DNA from: Phragmites australis
Taxonomy: Eukaryota; Streptophyta; Magnoliopsida; Poales; Poaceae
DNA: 64,000 nt
Direction of reading: 5' to 3'
Assembly: GCF_958298935.1 (NCBI RefSeq)
Contig: NC_084923.1
Coordinates: forward strand, 6,326,501-6,390,500
Positions 46,515 to 58,181 of this stretch are shown piece after piece (the stretch's first letter is position 1; every line of letters starts with the position of its first letter). The notes beneath the pieces were generated by a model. The model had not been told where the DNA came from and did no database searches. It saw nothing but the letters and a program-made list of their open reading frames with translations. Position numbers and translations under genes: made by a program.

Positions 46515-47106
46515 TGTTGACGATTGGTGAGCCACTAATCTTACGAATTTTTATAAGAGATAGGAGATGCTTCGAGTAGACGAATCATAGACTACACATA
46601 GAGGTTTTTATACAGGTTTAGGTTTCTCTTGGGATAATAATCCTACGTCGTGTTTGTCTTATATTAATTTTTGAAACTGTTATAAAAGGATGCTTGGCTA
46701 GCCTAGATATATCTAAACCTAGTCGAAAAGCTCCCTTGTATGTAGTCAAGGCGAGTTGCTAAAACAGATCTAGATTGCAAAAGGTTTGGAGGTGCAAAGC
46801 TTCTGCAGGCTTGTATGGCTCCTAATGGCTTGTTCTGCTTCTTTATTGCTCATTATGGCTCTGTCCTCCACAGGGTCCCCTAGCTCTGTATATATATGAG
46901 GGTCATCGTGTGGCCTCTAGACTCTCTTTAGTATGATTCTATTATCCTTAAACTTATGGATAAACATCCTTGTTTAATGGATATCTCGGAACCTACTAGC
47001 AGTTTTCATACATCCAGGGACTCATTTCCTAGAGATAGAGATATGCTCTAAGAATACAGAAAATCCTATATATCTAAATACGATAGTTTTATACTATCCA
47101 TCGTCA
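46515..47106 (+). mobile_element. Solo LTR, 592 bp
   Basis: It begins TGTTGACGATTGGTG and ends ctatccatcgtca (TG...CA), flanked by the perfect pentamer actac (46510-46514 and 47107-47111). A TATA-like gtatatatatgagg lies at about 46886. No internal retrotransposon region is present on either side, so recombination between LTRs has removed it. The superfamily cannot be decided from the LTR alone. Confidence 0.8.
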
Positions 47107-47111
47107 ACTAC

Positions 47112-48419
47112 GCTTTGTGACATCTATAGCTTCAATGTCCTCCCACCTGACCTGCACTCATCTCTTTCCATTGTTGTAAAGCGGGCAATGATGTTGGCTA
47201 GTAGAATTGCTAGCTTGTCTATGTCATCCGGGAGAGGGAGAGAATACGTTATATTTTTTTTATGTGAATGGATGCTTGACTTTTGGTCATGATATGTACA
47301 AATTGGTCATCCTCTTGTATCAAACTGAATAGATTGGTCATCATCTTGTACGGGGGCTTATCTTATTTTTCCTTTTTTTTAACACCTCTCTTATTGAGCT
47401 ATGTTTCTATTTTTCTATTACATTTTACATTAAAAAAATATCATTTAAATTACAGCTTTGGTCTCTTAAGTGCATGTAGAGTGCAACGAACTTATGTATT
47501 AATTAAATTATGTTATCTTTTTTACCAGCATTTGGCTTTATTTTTTAATAATGGCAGGGATGGGTAATTGAGAAACAAATATAGGGGTAGTGTATTAATT
47601 TTTATATAATGATAGTGATGGGTAACTAATAAATATGTATAGGAAAACTTTGTTTTCTTTTTTCTCTGATTAACACGGTAATTTTCAGGCATTGAAAATG
47701 AAGGAGGGGGTTTCTTTGTTGGTCAATTACTAATATAATAGATTGGTTCAACCATGTCAAATTTGAAGGTCTAAATCAATTTTGTATGTGAGATATGAAA
47801 TTGACAAATAACCAAGAAAGGACAAAATTTACAACACTAAACTTATCTTTTTCTTCAGTGTATCTCAAATTCATACCTTGCAAATGAAATCGAGTTGGAT
47901 CTTCAAATTTTACATGGTTGTATACTATCACCTCCCCTACAAATGATTTTTTTTTTTTTTGGAAACATTTCGGAGCTACTCCAGTTCTGCCGACTGGTTT
48001 GCATGTTTCCACCTTAGTAGTTGGTTTCCACTCTCCAACATATATATCTCCCTGTTTTCGCCCTTTTGTGCGTGAAAGCTTCCCAGTTCATTACCCCTCA
48101 ATTTGCTTTGCAACTAGTTAGGGTAATCTCATACGACGGTGGCCACTGTAGACAAGCAAACATGCATGCACGCCATGTTACTGCAGTGCCGTGCAAGGTC
48201 ATGGTCATTGCATGCCTTGCTTGCCCAGGTAGGGCATTTGCTAATCTTTCATTGGCGCTTCCATCTTCGCCGGCCGTGCTAGAAGGGGCATAGCCGCATA
48301 GGCCATAAGCTAACCAACGAGTAACAATATACGACCACAAGTAATCCAAAATCAACGCAACTGTTGAACTGTTTAACACAACTCCGCCGACCAAGTTGTG
48401 GTCAGTTATTTGGTTGTTA
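47112..48419. other. Unassigned stretch
   Basis: AT-rich intergenic sequence. Short frames only. No ends or duplications were found. Confidence 0.45.
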
Positions 48420-48610
48420 ACGTGTGCGTTAAGTTGGGTTGAATATATCTATTGTCTGGTTATGCTATTTGATGCGAGTATTATTGTGTATGAGTTCAGA
48501 TTGTATTATCGTGTCGAGATCTTCTACCAGTTTTCTTTTAAACTCTGCAGTTATAAGATTTTCAGATCCGACTTCCCTTATAAACTGAATAAATTATCTT
48601 TTTTTATAAA
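48420..48610 (+). repeat. Diverged copy of the 3' region of the 53.6-kb retroposon
   Basis: Phrases such as tgctatttgatgcgagta, then gagttcagattgtattat and cttataaactgaat, match in order the minus-strand tail of the retroposon at 53641-54980 (tgctatttgatgcgagca, gagttgaggctatattat, tttataaactgagt). Both have the sense orientation of the poly(A) element, showing that this tail belongs to a dispersed family. Confidence 0.7.
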
Positions 48611-48687
48611 AATATCGACAATACTCTTACCGTCCTTGGAAAAAACCCTGGTGTCACCATGCATGCGAGATATATCTAATCATATTT

Positions 48688-49956
48688 GACTACTATAAAA
48701 ACTATTTTTCGAGACACCTAAAGTAACTTTTCATAGACGATTCATTTGAAAAACCGCCTGAACAGTTGGCGAGGACCTCCTGCGGTTACGAACCACCTGT
48801 GAAAAAAATTTCACAGCCGATTCCTTATGTGAACTACCTGTGATAATAAATAATTATCACAGACGGTTCACATAAAGAACCGTCTGTGAAAATAGTTATT
48901 TCAACCGTCTATAGAAATAATCATCTATTAAAAATTCATAATTTTTTATATCAAGTCAGATGAGGAAAAACTCTATATGAAAATTGTAGCCCTCGACGAG
49001 ATCTACAACCTTGTAGTTGACATTTTTTTTATTTGAAGTCATTTAGAGGTCCAAATAATTATTTTAAGTTTTAAACAATTATTTGGACATCTAAATGACT
49101 TCAAATGAAAAAACTTTCAACTACAAAGTTGTAGATCTCGTTGAGAATTATAATTTTTATATAGAGTTTGTTCTCATCCAACTTTTTATATAAAAGTTAT
49201 AAATTTTTTAAGATAAATTGTTACATATTTCTACAGACGGTTCCTTACCTGATTCGCCTGTAATAATTGATGATCATTTCTACGGATGGTTAATTAAGTG
49301 AATCGTCTATGAAAATAGGTAACAGCTTACTTTGAAAAGTCATAACTTTTTCATATGAAATCAGATGAGAACAAATTTTATATGAGAATTGTAACTCTCG
49401 ACGAGCTCTATAATTGAAAAGTTTTTCATTTGAAGTCATTTAGATGCCCAGATAATCATTTAAAGTTTCGGATAGAAGATATCAAAAGAATTGCATATGC
49501 AAATATTGTCAGTAGTAGTTCTGTGGTTGAATAGTGAGGAGGGTTCGAGTTTAAGCTAAGAGATTTCGAGTTCGAGTGCCAAAAATCACGTATTTTGTAC
49601 GAAAAAATGCGTGACTTGTGACTTGCGATCGCGGCGGGTTTTTGGTCGGCAAAAAAATTGCTTTTTTGTCAAAAATATCGATTCGGAGACCGATTATCAT
49701 ATGTGGTTCGCTTAATGAACCGTCTATAAAAATAAAATTTTCACAGACGGTCCGTTTAAGGAATCGTCTGTAGAAATCTATTTTCACAGACGGTTTCTTA
49801 AATGAACCGTCTGTGGTAATAGATTTTCACATATGGTCTCTTTTACGCCTGTGAAAATCATTCATTTCTACAGATCTTAGATTATAGACGAGCACGCTAA
49901 ACGCCTATAAAAATAAGTTACCACCCGTATTAGAAATAGTTTTTTTTTATAGCCTG
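48688..49956. mobile_element. Decayed CACTA-like element with internal inverted repeat
   Basis: The left end is gactactataaaaactatttt and the right end read inward is ctataaaaaaaactatttc after a few corrupted bases, matching over about 18 bp with one gap. The subterminal zones contain many cacagacggttc / gaaccgtctgtg motifs in both orientations (48720-48920 and 49690-49860). Inside are three copies of the roughly 110-bp motif, two of them head-to-head. The terminal CACTA itself is damaged, so the exact limits are uncertain. Confidence 0.6.
48930..49208. repeat. Inverted repeat, two arms of about 131 bp, 16-bp spacer
   Basis: 48930-49060 and 49077-49208 are inverted copies matching at roughly four bases in five (for example cgacgagatctacaacctt faces aagttgtagatctcgttga). 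It formed by joining two copies of the CACTA internal motif head-to-head and would give a long hairpin if transcribed. Confidence 0.85.
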
Positions 49957-51110
49957 AGCTAAGAGATGTATACATGACATCATGCGCAAACCAGGTTGAG
50001 AGGCCAGCACAGACTTGTCGCTATGCATGTGCTGATGTTCAGTTGTTGCGCACGACGCTGTGGCTTGCGCGGGAACGAACAGGATGGGGATGCAATGCAT
50101 GCATGTCTCTATCTGTTTCTCCGTGAACTCGATCGGCAGCTTGCTGGCGCAATTTTTGCCTTTTTCTCCCGCGTCTTTTCTGCCAATCGGTTCGTCTGTT
50201 TGTGATTAGACTACGCTCGTCACTGGGGCTTATATCTGTATCAAGAGCAGCCAGATGGACCATCTAAATTAAAGATATTTGCAGAAGCGTGTAAACGATG
50301 CGTACTTGAACGAGTACACGAGACTACCAGAGAGATCTGGGTGCTGGAGCGGGATCGAGGTTGTAACGGAGTTGGACTAATCTTCAATATCTAAACTCCG
50401 TCCAGTTCTCAGCAAAATAGTCACCCCATGTCAGCTCCACCGTTTCGCACCGTTGGATCTCTCGGCGGTGAAACATTAGCCGTCAGGTCTCCTTTATGCG
50501 ATACTTGAGAAACATCTTTTACAATAAGGTCCTCCACATCGGCAGTGCCATGAGCCTCATCCTCCACTCTGCTTGCCTCCCTTCCCTCATTTTCTCCCCC
50601 AGCTACCTTCATCTCTCCCACCCATCCCCACGGGCTACCACCTTCAACAGCAGTGGATGGGGCAGGTTAAAAGAGTGGAGGGGAAGCGGAGGTGACAGAG
50701 AAGGCGGGGTGAGCCAAGGAGCGTTTGAGGTAGAGCGCCAGCTGCATGCGCCTGCTTCGCTTGTCCCTCCCCACCTCCTGGCGCTGATGGACCACATCTC
50801 CACAGGAATAGCTATGGGAGGTGAGGCGGGGGCGCATAGCCATGCCTTGTGCGTGGGCAGTTCCAGTTGCAAGAGAATCGATGGGTGGCGCGCAATTGAT
50901 GCCATTGACGGGAGGGAGCGGAGTGGTCTGGGGAGCGGCTCTGGTGGTCCCAATCCTCTCGACAAAGATCAGCAACGTTGTGGTCTTCTCCATTCACCTC
51001 AACATCCCCCGTCGCTACCACATCTTATGCTTCTTTTCCCCTCACAGGGATCGCTTCCGTGGGTCGAGATAGGCCCACCTCTTGTGTCTCCCACATGGGG
51101 GACGTCTTGA
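49957..51110. other. Intergenic with a GC-rich block 50420-51110
   Basis: A 204-codon plus-strand frame (50496-51110) has overlapping antisense frames of 108 and 118 codons. Its Ser/Gly/Pro-rich translation shows no domain, signal or repeat, so it is not called as a gene. The block may be the leader region of a lost gene or part of a retroelement. Confidence 0.35.
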
Positions 51111-52500
51111 TGTGTCCAAAATACACATCATATTTTCTAGTGATTTCATGAATATCTTTGATAATTATTGCTCGACGAATCATTGATTAATTATGATTTG
51201 CACGAGATATGTCCTTTTTTTTGTTAAATTTGTAGAAAAATGGAAGATTTTGCACGATCCAAGCAAATAAATACGAAAATCTCATGAAAACAAAGACAAT
51301 CATATTTGCCGCGCCTTAATTGGAGTTTTCGGAATGTTTGAAGAGGTGCGGTATGGTCAGGGTGACATTACCACACACCCCCTAGTCTAGCTTATCAAGC
51401 CTAACAACTTTTGTGAAGTTGATGGTGTTGAATGACTTCGAGAGGCAACACAAAACCCTATCCTAACAATTATATAAAGACACATCAATCCATATCAAGG
51501 AGGCAACCACAGAACCAACATGAAACACCAAGAAGCCGCTAAGATAGTCACCACCATTCACTATAGTTCATCTATTTTCCCTTCATCGTATCCATTGTAA
51601 TAGATCTTCTCCATCATTTCTCGGTGTAAACATTCACATTAAGAAAATTATCTATCTTTGCCTTCAATTGTGTTCTTCATTTTTTTGATGATGATCTTCC
51701 TTGATATCATTATGTGTTTTATTTCTATTGCGATGAGCGAGTAATCCACTTAGGGATAGAGGACGCTTAGTGTAGATCAGGAGTAATATTAACATAGTCT
51801 TTTCCTATTTAAATCTTTTTGTTTGTCTCTCGTCTTTCACAGGTTTGTTTGGTCACAAATACGAGGATGAAATCTATGGGGGGACGCAATAACTGTGTGG
51901 ATGACCAAGTTATAGATCGGGGCTCAGCGACAAGAACTATAGTTAGCTATAGCGAAGAAGTTCCACATGTGATCAATGGTACAACCACGGCACATAAGAC
52001 GTTATTTCAGAATTCCTCTCTTAATAGATGTGTAAGGTGATGGAGTCGTGTGCACTGAAGGATGATCGTTCTTATCCAATAGTTCACATAAGAGACCAAA
52101 TAATATGAGGAGATTAGGGTGTGGCACCCAAGTGACAAGCATATTTAATTCCTACAGTTAATTTTGATCGTATTTATTCGCTAACATGTAGATTATCTTC
52201 CGATCTATACGACCAACTAACTACATGGTTCTAACTTGTCCTTTATACTGCTTCTAATCATTGTTACTATTATTGTTAATTTAAGCATTATTTATTTCTT
52301 GTTTTTAATAGTAAAATTATTATTTAGGATTTTCTATTTACAAATAATAAATCTTCCTACGTTACAACAAAAGTAATAAGTGATTATAAGGTTATATCTC
52401 ACTGAAAGTTTGGTAGATCAATTGCATCCACGAGGGATTGATAGTTAAATCTAAGGTTACTTTAGAGATTTTGTGTTACATATTCTTCAGAGTGACATTA
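51111..52500 (+). mobile_element. Gypsy-type LTR-like sequence (limits uncertain)
   Basis: From 51111 the sequence tgatgtgtccaaaatacac followed by cgacgaatcattgattaatt and tttgtagaaaaatggaagat has the phrasing of a common grass Gypsy LTR. Further on, cttcatcgtatccattgtaa (51582) fits the transcribed part. No second LTR, primer site or coding region was found and the right end is a guess. The call rests on recall, not alignment. Confidence 0.38.
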
Positions 52501-53630
52501 GAAAAACAACTGCTTATAACAAGGATGTGTTATAAAGCAGCACCTGTGTTCTCCCATCACGGAAGAAACGGCGAGTGGTGCGCGGGTCGTGGTTGTGCCT
52601 GGCCATTGGAGGAGCGACGGGCGGTCCTGCTTGGACGTGAGCGGCATCCGGCATGCGGCTCTGCCTAGCAGGGAGAGGCGCGCAGCCGCATGGGGGAGCT
52701 CGACCTCGAGAAAAGCGATGGAAGGCCACGGCTAGCCACAAGACTGGCAATGGGAAGAGCGACGCCCAGGCGCAGCCGTGGCTAACTGTTGTGTGCAATT
52801 TGCAGAGAAATTTTTTTTATCACTATTCTCGAGGAACGAGATATGATTGGTGGTTATCTTATACAGACTGCACATCTCCTTCGGTTTACGTGGATTTGGA
52901 TCCTAGCATGCATTGCCACGGATGTGGAGGCTCTTATAGTGACTGAATGATGTTTGTTCTCAACTTAGTTTGAACCGAATGCATTAAATAGTCGTTGTCC
53001 TTCCTATTTTTGAACCTAACTTATGAGTCATTTTGCTCTTACAAATAGATATGATGCTAACTAATTAACTGAATACCCTCCAAATTATAGAAATTAGTGC
53101 AGTTTTAAATTATAGTATTGATTATATACAGTCATGGCATAAGGTGAGTACTATTCATATAAGTAGCATTGGAGCGAAAATTTACCGTAAGACGGAAGAG
53201 ATTGTAAGTGATGTTAGTTTATGTGAGCATGGTTTGGAAGATTGATATGCAGAAGCTAAGAAACTGTGTAAAGTCGATGGGCGAATAATCTTTGTTTAGC
53301 TTGCCGTATGTTTAGCAAAGAGACATTGACTGCGTTGTATCATCTGACTTGCACGTTTCGCTGCCACATTGGATGCAGCAGGGCGGCGCCAAACAAATAC
53401 ATACCGCGGTGGGCCGAATGTAGGGGCGAGGTAACGCGGCACTATCTTTCTAGTACTCCATCCGGTTCTATATATAACTATATTTAGATTTAGGCATAGG
53501 AATTAAGATGAGAAGTACCATGACCATATTTCTCAACAATCATTATCAGATATGAAGTGGGTGATAAGTTTACTATATTGATTATGAAGTATTTAAGTAG
53601 GGATAGACATGAAAGAATGAAGTAAAAATG
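52501..53630. other. Unassigned stretch
   Basis: 52530-52790 is GC-rich with short frames and no domain. The remainder is AT-rich. No gene is supported. Confidence 0.45.
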
Positions 53631-53674
53631 TGTGTTAGAGTTTTTTTTTTCAAAAGATCACGACGAGCTAGGAC

Positions 53675-53893
53675 CAGGGTTTTAGTTACCATTTTGTAAA
53701 CGGTTACCGGTCCTCATCGGTAACCTTACTGTAATTCGGTGGAATTCGGTAGAAACCGATCGAATTTTATCAATTTTTTTTGAATTTTAAATTTAAGTTT
53801 GATCGGTAACCGCTCGGTTTATAAAAGCGGTACGGACCGAATCGTCCGATAACCGTGATAAACGAGCGGTTACTGACAATATCTGTAACCGTG
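53675..53893. mobile_element. hAT-type MITE, 219 bp
   Basis: The left end is CAGGGTTTTAGTTACC and the right end read inward is CACGGTTACAGATATTG. The element is flanked by the perfect 8-bp duplication gctaggac (53667-53674 and 53894-53901). The interior is rich in ggttaccg / cggtaacc motifs in both orientations. Non-coding; inserted in the tail of the retroposon. Confidence 0.85.
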
Positions 53894-54485
53894 GCTAGGA
53901 CTCTAGCTGAGTATATATATTAAGAAGAAAAGAATTAACTCAGTTTATAAAGAAAATCGAGTCCGAAAATCGTAACATAACCACAGTTTCAAAGTGAAAA
54001 ACTAGCAACCAACCTCAAGGCAATAATATAGCCTCAACTCGAACAGAACGATGCTCGCATCAAATAGCACAACCTGACAACAGACAAATCCAACATAACT
54101 CAACTTGCACGCTAAACAATCAAACAATTTTCTCCTCACAACTCGATCGGCGGATCGCAGCTCCCACACCGCACCTCTCTAACAACTCAGGTCGACGAAG
54201 TCCTGCTCCCACACCACACCATTCTGTCACACAAGTCGCAGCGTATCGCTTCGAAGAAGTGCGCATTGGACCAAATCGCTGTCGTGAAGTGTCAATCCAG
54301 AATAAAGAGCCATCGTGAACTGAGGACGTCAGGGTAAACCCACAGAAGAAGCCAGTAGTTCAAAATGAAGAGAGCAGGGGCTTCTCGAAGCAACGCCTTC
54401 AGGAAGGTAACGCCTATCCGGACACACAGACATGGTTTTCGCCCGAAGAAGCAACAAGGGTGGAAGGGATACGATAATGTCGCCC

Positions 54486-54707
54486 GAGGGTGTCAACAAC
54501 ATTAGCATCAGCAAGCCGAGTAGAGCTTTCGCTCGTGGCTTCTTGTCCCAGAAACATGTACACAAGGTGGTACGGACCATGCGACCCTCGCCTAGTGAGG
54601 GTGTCAACAACATTAGCATCAGCAAGCCGAGTAGAGCTTTTGCTCGTGGCTACTTGTCCCAGAAACATGTACACAAGGTGGTACGGACCATGCGACCCTC
54701 GCCTAGC
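54486..54707. repeat. Tandem duplication, 2 x 111 bp (37 codons)
   Basis: 54486-54596 and 54597-54707 are nearly identical (only a few differences, for example gctttcgctc versus gcttttgctc and ggcttcttg versus ggctacttg). The unit length is a multiple of three, so the minus-strand frames are kept open. The near-identity implies the duplication is recent relative to the decay of the surrounding repeats. Confidence 0.93.
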
Positions 54708-54990
54708 AGCACTAGCACCGTGTCGACACGGACATCCACGTGCACCGTGCCACCTAAATCGCACACATAGAGACGCATGACACCACATCGATGAACATGA
54801 GGCTCAACCTGGCCGTGCTTTGCAAGCACATCCACAACGTGCCTCTCTACGCCCATGGCCACTCCTCCGACGAGGCTTGAGATGGGAGGCAGCCGCCGTG
54901 GCACAGCGCGTCGGCACCCGCAGCACGTCGGGGCACATCGGCACGCCACGCAAGGCGGCCAGATCCGACCACAGCCACCATGTATTAGAG

Positions 54991-56542
54991 TTACGATGGA
55001 TTTATATTTATTGTATATTGGCAAAAAGCTAAATAAACTTATATTTGAGATAGGTCCATAAGTTATAAGAGTCATAGGTTTGTATCCGGATAGGGGCCGT
55101 GTGGTGATGTTTTACAAAATTCTCATATTCGCTAACTAATGGATAGGTAACTGATTGTTTTATCTTCTAATCAATCCAGCGCCTGTATCATCTTTTCCTA
55201 GGACAAAGATGTTTCACGATGCTTATACTGTACTAATAAAAATATCCTCGTTTCTCATAAAAGATATCCTAAAAACATCTCTAACTGTTATAGCTAGCTA
55301 TTATCTCTTATTTCTTTTAGCATACTCTCAAAATTTGTATGTCTTCTTTCATTCTCAATTTTCTATACCTACAATAGTTAGAGCTATCTTTTGATTTCTC
55401 TGCATTAAAAATTAGCTGTCTAAGATTCTTTCTTAGTTAGTAAAATAAGAATTAGCAGCTAGTTTTTATCTTTTTATACTTATAGTAATAAAAGCTAACA
55501 CTATGTATAACTATTAGAGTTACTCTTACGAGTTCAGTTCTTCTTTACAGGGAAATTCTACATATGGAGAGAGAATGATACGGGCATTTGCTCCACCCAA
55601 CCTCCAAGATCCAAACAAGGGGTTGCTCATCTTCAATGCATCTCCTCATCTGGGGTCCAGAGCTCTAGGCTTCTAGGGCAGAGCGACCCATCATCTCAAA
55701 CTACCAAATGTTAGGTACACTTTCGTATACTCTTGTGCAAGAACATGAGAATTTCACAACATTATATGTCCTAAATTAGGAAGTAAGATATTCTTCATAA
55801 TTTGCAAACAACTAAATATCCATTTGGCAAGATATGATAAATTAATTACCGACTTGGTACAGGGTTGTGCTCTTGGACAAATAGTAGTAGCGAGGGAAAA
55901 AAAAAGGAAGGATGGACATAATTAATGTCTTGCAATTGAAGGCAGAAGCCGCAAAACGGAGGAGGTGACGGTAGTGAGAGAGGTTGCGGGGTGGTAACAG
56001 AATGCTTCCAGAGGCATGCGACATGACTCTATTGCTCAAGTGGTGGGTCTAGCTCGTAATTGGTTAAAAGCAGATAAATAAGTCACGTCTCATTCGTTCT
56101 TTGTCAAATGTTTGCCACGTTTATCGGATTCAAATGCTTTTATCGACCAACTCACTTGATGTGGTGAATATAGAAAGTTTGGATAATCCTCTTAGAAACT
56201 CTATTGTACATTTTAGAAAAACTTTTTGTTTAGAGATATACTAGATTTACGAGAACCTAAATTAGATAAAGACCTACGCTCAACAAAACATTATGTTGAT
56301 CATATTTATTGTCTTCAATGCATAGAGATAGATTAAGACGTGGTAACTAAGACCAGACAAAAGCATCCAAGCATGAATGAATATCATGGGCCCTTAACTA
56401 AGATGCATTGCCACCGTGGAACTTCGTCACTAATGTTTCACTAATTGTCTGATATATGAGCCACATCCATGGTTGGAATTCTAACTCACAGTGATATATC
56501 ATGAATTAACATAACGGTTAAATAGTATGTCATGGATTTAAT
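54991..56542. other. Unassigned stretch
   Basis: No supported gene. 55200-55560 is AT-rich with many tagctag phrases. Short frames only. Confidence 0.45.
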
Positions 56543-56760
56543 AGGACATCTCCAACAGACTCCAAAAGGTCACTTCTAAAAATCTCATGTAGCGAGCATT
56601 TTCAATAACATTCCCTCACAATATTACTGCACTCTCTAACAGACTCCCAATATATAACTTTCTATATCCCAATTATTATATTTTTAAATGGCTATAATTC
56701 AAGTCGTGATACTTTTAATAACTATTTTTAAACGTATAAATATCAACGACAATTATCATC

Positions 56761-57010
56761 CAAGTCATAGTAACAATAGTTACAACTCGGGTATAGACAA
56801 CGTAACTCTAGTTACGACAATGACAGATGTACTGTGATCGCAGTTACCATTCAAGTCATGGTAATAATTGTTATAACTCGGACATAGGTAGCGTAACTCT
56901 AGTTAAGACACTGGTAGGTGCATTGTGATCATAGTTACTATTTAAGTCATGGTAACAATAGTTACAAATCAGGTATAGACAATGTAACTAGAGTAAATAG
57001 AATTACAACA
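56761..57010. repeat. Tandem array, 91-bp unit, about 2.7 copies
   Basis: Units begin caagtcat(a/g)gtaa at 56761, 56852 and taagtcatgg at 56943. They share gttacaactcgg and gtaactctagtta, and the third unit decays after about 65 bp. A more diverged partial unit may precede it at 56699. Confidence 0.88.
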
Positions 57011-57720
57011 CTTACACGCTACGCTAAAAGTATTTACGACCTGTAGCAATCTATAGGATTTGCACCATAATATCGTTCTAATACCAGCCAGATCTTACAT
57101 ATTAGAACTTTAGAAGATGTTATTTATAATATTTGCACCATATCTATTACACAATCTATTTTAATTTTGCAAGAATGATATGATTTCTATGAGAAGAATC
57201 AAGTTGCCGTACATCCAGCATATCATAAAATTAATCATTTCTCAGGCCTAAAGTCTAATGGCAATCAGCTTAGGACTTCACTTGCCACATGTCTTCGTAC
57301 TCTCTATATACAAAAATATCAACACTGGAGATTACCAGGGATTAGAACTTGATCTTTGTATGATCAGCTTGTAACTAACCTAAATCAGTAACACCATATC
57401 GACAATGAGTCACCTGCTTCTGAAAACCAAACTATGAGTTAGTTTTGTGGGGTAGAGTCGTGTCTAACAGACTTAGAGAGAATTGATTGTTACCGAGGAA
57501 ATAATATGTTAGGGGCAGATTGTTTCATAGATCTGGAGCACCAGAAATGAGATAATTCAAGCTGACATTTTTGTGTAGGAGTGTAGACAGGTTGCTGAAG
57601 TCAAGTTGTGGATTCCAGATCATGAGCTTCATGGACAAGAACTGAAAGTGTAATAAACAAAAAAATATATCAGAATTTTGAGCTACGACCGTGTGACGCA
57701 ACTAAATGTAAGTGGCATCC

Positions 57721-58181
57721 TCACCCCAACTTGCTGCTGCTATGATTGAACGCATGAAACAAGCCGTCACTCGTCGTCACCTCCTCCACCTTCAGCTTCA
57801 CTAGGCTCTCGTCGCCGCCCACTTTGCACCTCTTTCCATCCGGCCCCTTTGCCTCCCCAACCTGCCAAACCAAAATTCACAATGAGATCAACACATCACG
57901 AACTAGAAAGCTAGACCATAGCCCAAGCAGACCTCATCGCCCTTCCTGCCACCGGCACCTGCTGGCTTCTTCCTCCTTTTGGCATTCCCGTCGTCCCTGG
58001 CGCGCGCCCATGTCGGGTCGGACATCAACGACCCCTCCGGGGACTTGCGCATCCCGAACAGGTCGGCACCACCATCGCCGCAGAGTGTGTCCAAGAACCC
58101 ACCGTCCAGCGTGCCAAAGTCGAGCCTCGAATCAGAGGCGGTGGCGCCCATCAGTAGGCTGGTGACGTAGTCGTTGTCCAT
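57721..58181 (-). pseudogene. Two-exon gene fragment inside a transposon (possible bHLH-type N-terminus)
   Basis: Exon 1 is 58181-57933 (MDNDYVTSLLMGA..., 83 codons) and exon 2 is 57861-57721. They are joined by a 71-bp intron with gt...ggcag borders in phase 0, giving a 129-aa frame that stops at KLG. The protein has an acidic N-terminus, then FGMRKSPEGSLMSDPTW, a basic stretch DDGNAKRRKKPAGAGGRKGD, and EAKGPDGKRCKVGGDESLVK. The combination of RRKK-rich and KRCK segments resembles the linker before the DNA-binding domain in some plant bHLH factors, but no helix-loop-helix is present. The identity is only an impression. It looks like a captured, truncated gene piece because it is confined within the inverted ends. 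Confidence 0.5.

Larger units (their letters stand above)
53631..54990 (-). mobile_element. Poly(A) retroposon (non-LTR type), 1.34 kb, minus strand
   Basis: On the minus strand the element ends in an A run (T's at 53641-53651). It is flanked by tgtgttagag (53631-53640) and tgtattagag (54981-54990), 9 of 10 identical. Its 3' part is AT-rich and belongs to a dispersed family (see 48420-48610). Its 5' part is GC-rich with an open frame (GVERHVVDVLAKHGQVEPHV...) that includes a 111-bp tandem duplication. No reverse transcriptase or endonuclease motif was recognised, so this may be a truncated LINE or a retroposed transcript. A hAT MITE has inserted near the 3' end. Confidence 0.6.

Noticed and set aside
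50496..51110. 204-codon plus-strand open frame
   Set aside because: GC-rich block with comparable antisense frames, low-complexity Ser/Gly/Pro translation, no domain and no splice or promoter context that fits.
57824..58170. Plus-strand frames over the captured gene fragment
   Set aside because: Antisense shadows. The minus-strand frame has a consistent start, intron and compositional structure.
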